Assembly: GCA_022605405.1 (NCBI GenBank)
Contig: JABYQQ010000005.1
Coordinates: 2,542,001-2,606,000 of the forward strand
Source: Earliella scabrosa
Taxonomy: Eukaryota > Basidiomycota > Agaricomycetes > Polyporales > Polyporaceae
Direction: 5' to 3'
Length of the DNA: 64,000 nt
Shown: in pieces, positions 55,265 to 64,000 of the stretch
Position numbering within the stretch: the stretch's first letter is position 1
Layout: each line of letters begins with the position of its first letter
Translations under genes and position numbers: made by a program
Notes under the pieces: generated by a model
Databases searched by the model: none
Told to the model about the DNA's origin: nothing
The model's input: only the letters and a program-made list of their open reading frames with translations

Positions 55265-58077
55265 GGTTTGCGTCACCCTCAAGCGCTAAGCAACAGGTGC
55301 CACCCGTGACAGAAGGTGTGACACTCGGGTAACCAATAACTCTATTTTGGAATTTTCTAAACCTTACCTAATTAACCTAATGTCACGGGCGTTAAGCCCC
55401 CGTCACAAACCTTCATCTCGACCCCGGTGTCCCGGAAGAGCTTGAGATCGACGGGAAGACCGGGTCCGCGGCTACTACTACTTACTTACACATCGCATTC
55501 TGTCCCGACGAGAATGTTGCATGGGAGTCCGAGACCGCTACGTACGCATTACATTTTTGGGAACAGAAGTTTACACCTAGTCTGAAACAATGCTTTCTAG
55601 CGGTCAACGTGGGCGCGCATGCTCGACAAAGGATGCGCTACGAACAACACGCCTCAAACATGCGCAAGGGTAGGTGACGCGCTGGTGGGAACGCGGCGTC
55701 ATCCGTGGACGCGGTCTGGATTCTCAGGGCGTTCTGCGATGACGGGCACTGGTCAGCACCTACGACATCCCTCGGTGACAATGATCGCGAATGTGCAGCC
55801 TGGAGCTCTGGAGCGCCATGTTGGGCACGAGGATACGAGCATGGGAGAAGCTGTGCTCGAAATGAAAGAAGAGACACCCACAACCGAATAAGCACCAGAG
55901 TTAAACGCAAACGCTTCGGGACATGATGCATCTCCCGCGGCCGCCGCGAGCCGAGGTTGGTCCCAATGGCCTGATGTGGTTGGCCGGAGAAGGGGACGGT
56001 GCTGCAACGGGTGACTTCTGGTCCGACAGTCGATACGAGACAGGTCGGAGGGCAACCCTGCGTCGGCGGTTAGGGCACGGGCGTATGGTAGCCCCTCCCC
56101 AGGGGCTTAAACGGAGGTGCTACGGTATGTCAGCGGATCGAGGGGCTGGAATTATAGATGCCTTCGTAGGAGGAGCCGCGAGAAGAAACGAGGTGGAGGT
56201 TGGTTCGAACGCCACAACGGGACTGCGGCACACTCCGCACCGGGCAATGCAAGCATCGTGCGGATGAGCTACAATGACCTCCAGCACAATTGAGTGCCAG
56301 AAATAAACCGGAGATGGCCACACTACGTCGATTGCAGTCGAAGCCCGGACGCAGTATGTGGAAATGAGGCGCAGGCTGTCAGCTTCTCTGTGAGACTTGC
56401 ATCAGCAATTGCTGACTTACGTTACCGTTTCTCTCCAGGGGTCGGCAGTCTTCAATGGCGAAGTCGCCCGTGCACAACGCGCACCGCATGTCGTGCACCT
56501 TGCAACAGGCAGCAGCCGAAGCAAGCGGGGCCTGGGAGATACGAATTATGAGATCAATCAACCGGCGAGGAAACCTAAACATACCCTGCAGAGCAGCACC
56601 GCAACCTGCCGTAAAGTCGATGTCAACTGCGACAGAAAGTTGCCGGAAGGGGAGTGCAAAAGGCCGGAGTGACGACGCATGGACGTCCGACGTGTTGACA
56701 GGGGACGAGATCTCCTCAGAGTTTTGGATAGATGTTCAAGAGCCAGTCCTGAGGCGGCCTCGTGCTCGGATAACGCTGAGACTATGCATGCACACGAACA
56801 AGTGAGACGGCGGAGAACGGAGGACATCAATGGAGCAGACAAGATGCCACTTTGAGCTGGGCCATTGGTGGCAGGCGCACTGACATGAGCGCGGGCAAGG
56901 CGCGTACGCAGAGTCGAGACGCAGTGGTCTGGCGCAGCAGTCCGTATACAGGCAATGTCGCGACCATGGCCCGACTTGGGAAGGAGGTGCGACGCGCGGA
57001 GGGAGTTTGACATCTGAAACGCGGAGACCGAGGGCGGCGAGGGGCGGCATCCCGCCTCTCATTTCACAAATGAGCCTAAATGGGACGTGTAATACTGGCC
57101 ATACGAAACGAGTCAGAGGTGGAGCACGCTCCCAAAGAGATCGGTTTCGAATATTGTGCGGAAATTAGCGGGCGGCCGTGATATTACACGCCACCCTGCT
57201 GCTCGCATTGATTTTGGCGAGACCGAGGCCAAGGACGGCGCGCATGGGGGATGGATGGACAAGGCTGAACGTTGAAGACGGTCACGAAGGAGAATAATGC
57301 GATGGAGGCGGCGTTGTACTCGGGCTGAGAGGAGGAAAGCTGGAGCTCTTGTCGTTGTCGGAGACGGACCGAGAGGCGATCGAGAGGCGCTGTGATCGGT
57401 TGCTGGAAAGGTACGGCTGATGGGGGAGGCATTGATGGGTCGGGTGATTCGGAAGACGGAAGCGGGAGGCCATGCAGTGGCAGCCTGTGGCCGCACGAAC
57501 AATGGGCTTGTCGTGCAGCGGCCATGAGGCGGGCGGCGAGGTTTGTCGCAGGGCGGGCGAGGTGATGGCGGTGATTGCAGCGGGGCCGATGCGTGCACCC
57601 TGGATACGCCTCGCACAACGTCGTCGACCAGAAACGTAAGCTCGGCCGGACGCAGACGGGCAAGGCGCGCCAGCTGCGACCGCACCGTCCAGCCTGGGCC
57701 GGACGCTGCGCACAAGCGTGGCGGCGCGTCGCGAGGCGGCGCCGAGGAAAAGGCCCGATTCGTCTGCCGCCCCCGTGCCGCCGGCCGCGAGGATCAAGCG
57801 GCGCGTCCAAAAAGACTAAATGAAGATTTTTCGGGCGACGGCCCTGTTTCGCGTGTCTCGACCGCCAGGCGGCACGTGGGAATTTAGGTCGAAAATCTGG
57901 GTTGCCAACGGGTTTCGTCCAGACGCCCACCTCGCCTCTTGTCATCGTTCGTCCTCATCTTCTCCCCCGACTCCTCGTCCCGCCCGCCATCCACCTCCTT
58001 GCCCCTCCCCCTCCGTCTCTCCTCCCAGCTCGCCCTCCTCGTTTCTCTCTTTCTTTTCCCCCTTCGTTCCGTACGCC
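55265..58077. other. Long gene-poor stretch upstream of the RGS gene
   Basis: About 2.8 kb. The left end (55291-55407) has LTR-like motifs, listed separately. Minus-strand frames at 57113-57945 reach 253 codons but overlap each other in all three frames and are Pro/Arg/Ser-rich, so they look random. The last 150 bp before 58078 are almost pure pyrimidine on the plus strand, a common feature of strong fungal promoters. Confidence 0.5.
55291..55407. mobile_element. Possible solo-LTR relic
   Basis: AT-rich tract bounded by related motifs: tgccacccgtgacagaagg and gtgtgacactcggg at the left, and tgtcacgggcgttaagcccc then cgtcaca at the right. TGTCAC/GTGACA ends are common in fungal LTRs, but no coding part, primer-binding site or target duplication could be established. 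Confidence 0.3.
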
Positions 58078-60215
58078 ATGCCTCCAGCAGACGCTCCCCA
58101 GTCGACTTCGTCGCACATGATGAAGACGACAAAACGCGGCAGACCGTTCCTCAAGGTGCGTCCCTCGTGGCCTTTCATTCAGCCTTCACTTCCCTCTCAC
58201 ACTCTCTTCCGCCTCCTAGGACACCCTGGATCTGTTCGCAACCCTCATCGTCTCCCTGGAGCTCACCACAAACAGGCAGTACTTCCGCACTTTCCCCAAT
58301 TCCTTCACAACGTACGTGTCCCCTTATCTGCTCACCATCCTCCTCTCTTCTCATGCCCTGCGTGCAGAGATGACGCAGCACGGAACTTGGCCTCGCTCAA
58401 GTTCTCGCAATCGAATCGTGGGCCAGATCCTCGAGAACCCTCCCGCATCGTTACGACCACGACTACCACGACCTTCTCCATGACCCGCGATATGGCCAAG
58501 GCAATGTGTCAACAGTTCATGGACGCTCGGCTGATCGAGAACGCAGCGGATCCCGGCTCGAACCTGTTCAAGGAGCGTGGTGTTTACGTTCTCACTCCCA
58601 AGGGTCTCCACGTTCTCGAGCGTTTCATGAGCAAGAACGGCATCAACGGCGACCACCTTGCCCACGTCTTCTCATCGCAGCCGATTTGCATGAAGCTGCT
58701 GCATCTCGAGCGACGGTCAGTCGATGACGAGATCATCGTTTCCCATTCTGCCATCACTGCCCTCTTCCGCCGCTTCGTCGGGCGCTCGCCCAACTATCCT
58801 CCCGAATACATGGACAACATGGACGCCTTCCAGAAGTATCATGAACGTTCAAAGGGCGTCGCCCTCATGGATGTGTCGGAGAAGGGGGCGGGCAAGGGGT
58901 CGGTCGTCCATAAGCACTGCTTCGCCGCGGTAACGGCGCTGGAGTGGCTATGCGACTTCACCTCCGTTATCGGTCGTGAGGAGGCCGCAGAGATGGCGGC
59001 GCAGTTTGTGCGGTTCGGTCTCATCACCCTCGTCTCCGACAAGCGCAAGAACAACGACTCCGCGATTATCTTCACTGTCCGTGGTGCCGCAGGCGGCGCG
59101 AATTCATCCATCTCGGTTCGTGCATCTCCATCTTTGTCCATAGTCGGATACGTCTAACTCGGGTTACAGCAACATGGAGAGTTCCGTTGCACGGCGAAGG
59201 CCATCTACAAGGTCACTGACGAGGGTCGTCGTCTTGCTCGTTGGGACATGCCCGATGGCGCTCGCCCATCCCCTAACAGTTCTGCCGCCAACGTTTCGAA
59301 CGCTGCGCGGACTTCCGAAGACCACAGCACCGACGCCGCAACTGCGGAGGGTGGGGCGATGAACGACGCCAAGATTCACCGTCGTATCTCGATGACCGAG
59401 AAGTTGAACGCGAGCTACGATGCGGACAAGAAGGGACAGAAGGAGTCGAACACCGACCGGCTCAAGTTCATCATGGAGGAGCCCCAGCTCCGTGCGCTCT
59501 TCCGCGAGTTCCTCCGCAGCAACTTCTGCGAGGAGAACCTGTCCTTCTACCTCGATGTCCAGGACTTCAAGAAGTCGTTCAGCACGACCTCGAGCGCCAT
59601 TGCGGCGAACCCCACTCCTGCTCGGACAGGCGGCAAGGGAACCCCAGGCCAGCTTGCCATGGAGAAGCACCACGAGGCCCTCATTCAGAAGGCGTTCGTG
59701 ATCTACAACACCTACCTGGCACCGTCGAGTCAGAGCGAGCTGAATATCGACCACGGTCTCCGCAACGAGCTGTCGGGTTACCTCAGCGACGTCATCCAGA
59801 GCTTAACCGGCAAGACCTTCCAAGGTCGCGTCGAGCTCGAGCAGGCGAACGCCTTCAACGCGACGCAGCTCCAGACCATGATTCGGTTGTACGAGCGCAT
59901 CCAGACGCACGTCTTCCGGTTGATGGCAACGGACTCCGTCCCCAAGGTCAGTGCTCCTTCCATGCTCTATCCCATCTGGTTACTGACTTCTTCGGACAGT
60001 TCATCAAGACGCCGAGGTTCCTCGCGTTGAAGATCAAGCTCGTCGAGGAGGATGACGGTCCCCTTGCGGACTTCCCCCTGATGAACTCGAGCGCATCAAC
60101 ACCGAGTGTTCCACCTGGACTGAGCGCAGGCGAGGAAGAGGTTGGCGGGGCATACGTGACGGTATCACAAAGAGCAGCCATTCAAGAGCGCACACCGACA
60201 ACTGGCGACCGGTAA
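58078..60215 (+). CDS. Regulator of G-protein signalling with DEP domains (FlbA/Thn1/Sst2 type)
   Basis: GTPase-activating protein for a heterotrimeric G-alpha subunit; the S. commune relative Thn1 and A. nidulans FlbA control aerial growth and development. The start at 58078 gives MPPADAPQSTSSHMMKTTKR. A first DEP-like region spans DLFATLIVSLELTTNRQYFR to FMDARLIENAADPG and GVYVLTPKGLHVLERFMSKN. A second follows (FRRFVGRSPNYPPEYMDNMD, AVTALEWLCDFTSVIGREEA). The RGS domain is clear: FIMEEPQLRALFREFLRSNF, CEENLSFYLDVQDFKKSF, KAFVIYNTYLAPSSQSELNI and LIRLYERIQ-like helices near TQLQTMIRLYERIQTHVFRL, then FIKTPRFLALKIKL. Five exons. A reading frame from 57820 runs into it but skips the first introns and is not the real start. 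Confidence 0.92.
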
Positions 60216-61489
60216 TGTGGTCGAGAGTTTCCTGGTCCGTCGGTCTGCGCACTTCTATGCATCTCATCTCCGCTCTTGATATCTTATGCCCATGCCAGTC
60301 TCTGCAACAGCACATGCCATCATGCACTCGCTCACACATATGTCTCCATAGTACAGTCCTAGCACGGCTCGGTCGTCCTGTCTCTCGTCGCTACCTTCCT
60401 TTTGTCGTCTTTCTCTTGCACTGGGCGGGGTCCATCGTTCACTAATCATCGCTCGTCGTCATCTACACTTAGCATTCTTTCTATTCGGGCCTGGTCCTCG
60501 TAACTCTTGCATCTTAGTATTATCATCCGCCACATCTCCTCCATCATCATCCCACCGTTTTGACACTTCCTTCTATACTCGCACACAATGTAACATCTAT
60601 CATACCTTACAGGTGATACTAATATACGACGTCCCATTGTGCTCTCGATAGCATCCTAATACATGGTTCGTTCTTGTAATTGCTATCAGACCGGTCCGAA
60701 GTCTGTAGCCACAATCTTCGCTGGGTTGGAACGGTGTCTGAATATGGGGCAATGTGTTCCGCTTAGCTCCTGGGATGTGTTCCCGGATCATAGACACGGT
60801 CGTGTATGGACTGCACTCGGGGCCATCATGGGCTGCCCCTTGGCGTTGGGCGGCGGCCGCGCTGCGGTCCCGGCCAAAACAGGGGATGCGGAACGACATG
60901 GATTGGGACTCGCACGGCCGATGCACGACAAGGTCGGTGGGCGAACGATTTGCCCAGCAGTGGATCTGGCTGGCTCCACCGCTTGAATCAGAACCCTCGC
61001 GGCGGCATGGCGAGGGGCAGGCACTCAGAGGCACTTGTGCCGCGGGGGCATCGGGGGTCGGTCGCGTCCGAGGCTGAATGAAGTTGCGCGGACTCGAACC
61101 TGCTCGCGACGCGAACTTCGTCCGACACCGTGGACGCGTTGCGTTCATTGAGGGCGTCGTCCTGGTGGGAACTCTCGCGCGCGCCTGGACTCAGGAGCAA
61201 CACGACGATGCAACAGGGCGTCCGCAGCCGGATATGGCAGGTATCGAACAGCGCACACAGACGCATACGTGGGCAGTGGGAGCTTGTGAGCTCTTGTTTC
61301 ACACCCGCGAGCGACGCGGGAGGCTTATCGTGGGCTCTGGACGACGCTCTGCCACGGACGGCCACGTCGACGCTGGCGCTATTGCTGCTGCACCGCTGCG
61401 CTCCTGTGTTGCTTCCTATCCGCCCGCTTGCTCTGCGCGGCGCTCTCTGCTCGTGCTCGTGCTCGTGCTTGACATAAACTATTAGCAGC
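60216..61489. other. Spacer between RGS gene and cytochrome-b5-like gene
   Basis: About 1.3 kb. The left half is T-rich on the plus strand, fitting a 3' untranslated region. A 182-codon minus-strand frame (60600-61148) has no recognisable motif and looks random. Confidence 0.5.
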
Positions 61490-62940
61490 ATGTCCTGGAT
61501 CCTCAACCCCGAGGGCGATCGCCCCAAGCGGAGGCGCCCCGAGAACCTCAAGGATATTCCGAAGGATGCGGAGGGCAAGCCCATCCCTCAGACTCCCGGC
61601 TCGCCCTGGGCGGAGTTCCCGCTCAAGGACGAGTACCCGACCGTCCAAGACCCAGTGGACCCTAACAGACAGGTCTCTACCAAGCAGGCCAACCGCCCTT
61701 TCCTCGCGTATGTCTCCTCTATGATGTCCGAGCCCTCATGACCCGCCCTAGTCTGACCCATAGCCCTCTGTGGGCGCGTGTAGCTATGCGCAGTATCGTG
61801 CCGAGCGGGAAAAGGCCCACGAGGAATGGCTGCAGCGCAAGAAGGAGCGCGAGGAGAAGCTCGCCCGGGGCGAAGAGGTGGGGCCTGAGGAGCCTGACCC
61901 GACGGAGGAGGTCGAGGTCGGCTGCATGGGCCTGCTCAAGTTCGTGCTCTACGCGACCCTGTTCGTCGTTCTCGCGGGCAAGTTCTTCACCGGCAGCTTC
62001 CTGTGGGAGATGGAGATGCCCAACCTCAGGCAGTTCATTCCGGTGCGTTCTTCTCCGGGACATCCCGCTCACGCTCCTCCCCGTGCTGCTCCCTCGTCCA
62101 CCGCGGGCGCGCACGGGCGCGTGGTCGGCCGTGTGTCTGTTGGGCGTGTGTGCGTGAGAGGTCGCTGACTTGGACGGGTGCGCGTCCGGCTTTCGGGAAC
62201 GTTCGCAGACCAACGAACGGCTGTTCTCGGAGCGAGTGCTCGCGCAGTACGACGGCACGGACCCCGTCAAACCGATATACATCGCTGTAGGTCATGTTTG
62301 CGTTGGGATGTGTCGCACCCATGCGTGTACCCGCGAAGCTCACCATGAGTGTTGCGCGAATCTAGATCGACGGGGACGTGTACGACGTCAGCAGCAACCG
62401 CAAAACCTACGGCCCTGGCGGCTCTTATCATATGATGTGCGTCTACCTTGCATGCGTGCTGGGCACTACCGTCGATCCGTGGACGTGGACGCACGCTGGG
62501 GCGCTCACGGCTGTTCTCTCATCACTCTCTAGGGCTGGCAAAGATGCCGCAAGAGCGTACGGCACCGGGTGCTTCGAGACGCACCTCACGCACGACCTCC
62601 GCGAGCTAAGCGAAAGCGAGATGAAGGTGCGTTGGCCTGATTTTTTCTCACTCCCGCATGCACCCCCCCTCCCCGAGCCCCCTTTCGGGAGAGGTGTGTT
62701 TGTGCGCGCGCGTGGGTTCGCTGGGCTCATGTTTGGTGTGATGGCTGGCAGGGCGTACAGCATTGGAAGAAGTTCTACTCGGACTCGAACAAGTACCACA
62801 AGGTGGGGCGTGTATCGCACCCCCCGATCGACCCTGCGAGTCCCGTGCCGGAACATTGCGACCGGAAGAAGGCAGCACAGGCGGCCGAGGAACGGGAGCG
62901 CAAGGCAAAGGAGAAGGCGGCGAAACATGAAGAGCTCTGA
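61490..62940 (+). CDS. Membrane cytochrome-b5-like heme protein (MAPR family)
   Basis: Related to Dap1/PGRMC1, which bind heme and support cytochrome P450 enzymes. The start at 61490 gives MSWILNPEGDRPKRRRPENL. A Lys/Glu-rich helical part (REKAHEEWLQRKKEREEKLA) precedes one membrane segment, MGLLKFVLYATLFVVLAGKF, ending FFTGSFLWE. The MAPR domain reads TNERLFSERVLAQYDGTD, PIYIAIDGDVYDVSSNRKTY then GPGGSYHMMAGKDAARAYGT, and TGCFETHLTHDLRELSESEM. The YGPGGSYH and AGKDAARA motifs are diagnostic. The C-terminus is Lys/Glu-rich (AAEERERKAKEKAAKHEEL). Six or so exons. Membrane (probably ER) location is inferred from the helix. Confidence 0.9.
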
Positions 62941-63223
62941 TGCCACGGCGCAAGCGAGTCTCAGCTCTCTCTCAGCGCGTTATCTGATCGTGAATATATA
63001 CAACGTGATGATATTATTATGAACGCATGTACTGTACGCCAGCGACGCGGGTCGGTCAAAGGGAGCGTTTACATAAACTGTTCGAGCCGGCAGACCGAAA
63101 AAATGCTGTCCGTTCATGGAGCCTCTGCCAAGCAGAAGCAGAAGGCGCGCACCGTGACGATCGAGGTCTGGGAGAACATGAGCGAAATGAAGTGGAGATC
63201 GAGAGAGTGCGCAGGACGTACCC
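62941..63223. other. Convergent spacer
   Basis: 3' regions of the MAPR-type gene (plus) and the next gene (minus). No gene seen. Confidence 0.5.
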
Positions 63224-63788
63224 TTACGACGGCGCGAGGTGGGTGGAGAGGTAGTTCTTGATGATGGGGAAGTCCGCCATCGAGGCGTCGATCATGGCCG
63301 AATAGTCCGCGTCGCGGTACTTTGCCACGACGAGATTTCCTCGCCAGGCCCGCGCGTCGACATACATCTGGCCTTGGATCTCGCGGATGCACTTGTTCAC
63401 GGGGAAGGGCATGCCATCCCGTGAGAGGACGGGATAGAAGGCGATGTAGGGGGTCGCGAACTTGTTCATCATGCCGTCGAGGGCTTCTATGAGCTGCAGT
63501 TCGGGATTCGGGGTCAGTATGGGGAGTTCGGCGAATTAGCAGCGAGTCCGGCAATTAATATGGGGGAGATGAGATGAAAGAGGCACGCACATGGTAGCGC
63601 CACGAGCCGAGTTGGTCGGCAATGTAGTCCATGTACACCTCTGGGTGGGGGAGGCGGCCGCAGCGGTACGGCTCTGGCTGGGCGGCGCTGGCAGGGGAGA
63701 GGATGCTCGTCATGAGCGGGACCACATGGGGCGGGCGGTCGTCCGCGGGGAAGACGATGGCGTCGAAGGTGGTCATTCCGGGATCCAT
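63224..63788 (-). CDS. Conserved-looking hypothetical protein
   Basis: Two exons: 63788 down to about 63596, and about 63499 to 63224. Exon 1 starts MDPGMTTFDAIVFPADDRPP (the ATG at 63776 is an alternative) and runs through HVVPLMTSILSPASA to HPEVYMDYIADQLGSWRYH. After an intron of about 97 nt ending cgaactgcag comes LIEALDGMMNKFATPYIAFY, PVLSRDGMPFPVNKCIREIQ, RAWRGNLVVAKYRDADYSAM and DASMADFPIIKNYLSTHLAP. About 155 residues, acidic and without signal peptide or membrane segment. I do not recognise a named domain. A TATA box (TATATAAG, 63927-63934, minus strand) lies about 140 bp upstream. Confidence 0.72.
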
Positions 63789-63926
63789 GGGGCGGGGGTC
63801 AGCGGGATGCAAAGGAAAAGGGCTATAATGTACAAGCAAAGGAGAAAAAACTGGAACCGTCTATGCAGGGGAACCACTGCCGAGTGCTAGGTCTTACTGA
63901 GCTCTGGCTAGCGGGACGAACGGGAA

Positions 63927-63934
63927 CTTATATA
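63927..63934 (-). promoter_or_regulatory. TATA box of the last gene
   Basis: TATATAAG on the minus strand, about 140 bp upstream of the start codon at 63788, a reasonable distance for a fungal gene with a leader. Confidence 0.5.
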
Positions 63935-64000
63935 CGTACGCGACCGTCGATCGCGCGGCCGGGGAAGTTTAGGAGTCGACGATATTCCATTTTTTCAGCC

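Noticed and set aside
57184..57945. 253-codon minus-strand open frame upstream of the RGS gene
   Set aside because: Three overlapping frames are open at once, which reflects base composition; no conserved motif.
57820..58077. Upstream start for the RGS protein
   Set aside because: The frame from 57820 reads through introns; the ATG at 58078 after a pyrimidine tract gives the family-like N-terminus.
60600..61148. 182-codon minus-strand open frame
   Set aside because: No motif, no plausible promoter or splice evidence, Arg/Ser/Pro-rich.
1..64000. CRISPR arrays, rRNA genes, prokaryotic operons
   Set aside because: No regular short direct repeats with spacers and no rRNA sequence recognised; gene structure is intron-rich and eukaryotic.

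Overview
This is a gene-dense, GC-rich window from a filamentous basidiomycete. The evidence is many short introns (about 50-65 nt) with GT..AG ends in almost every gene, compact divergent promoters, a fungal RGS protein of the FlbA/Thn1 type, PKR1, an Rds1-like ferritin-fold protein, and a lineage-type hypothetical gene family. An Agaricomycete, possibly a polypore, is my inference; no marker in the window fixes the species. Most proteins had to be assembled by joining exons, so internal exon borders are my reading of splice sites plus family conservation.

Left part (1-20.3 kb) is conserved housekeeping: a small unresolved minus-strand gene, RPL29, TFIIIC subunit TFC1/sfc1, PKR1, GINS subunit PSF3, a small mitochondrial-type protein, an Rck2/Srk1-type MAPK-activated kinase, an intergenic block of nested palindromes (9.7-10.25 kb), an unknown protein, UDP-glucuronate decarboxylase, bystin (ENP1), NOP9 and NCS6. 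Ribosome biogenesis and translation genes are prominent (RPL29, ENP1, NOP9, NCS6 and later NOP58).

Middle part (20.3-33 kb) is the accessory region. A secreted cytidine-deaminase-fold protein and the co-chaperone STI1 lie on either side of a Crinkler/RHS-type P-loop ATPase-nuclease gene. That gene is bracketed by two copies of one segment of about 540 bp; each copy holds one intact gene end and one decayed gene end, which points to duplication around an inserted gene. Next come three tandem paralogues of an uncharacterised multi-exon family; a fourth copy sits at 45.1-46.2 kb beside an intron-bearing tRNA-Ile and an inverted repeat that carries the tRNA 3' end.

Right part (33-64 kb): NUP107/NUP84, an Rds1-like protein, a secreted serine carboxypeptidase with what looks like an AT-AC intron, NOP58, the fourth paralogue, tRNA-Ile, the elongation factor EAF, an alpha/beta hydrolase-like protein without the usual nucleophile elbow, an unknown coiled-coil protein, a DEP-RGS regulator, a membrane cytochrome-b5-like (MAPR) protein and an unknown conserved protein. 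Three longer gene-poor stretches (48.7-50.6, 52.7-54.0 and 55.3-58.1 kb) contain only faint repeat relics.
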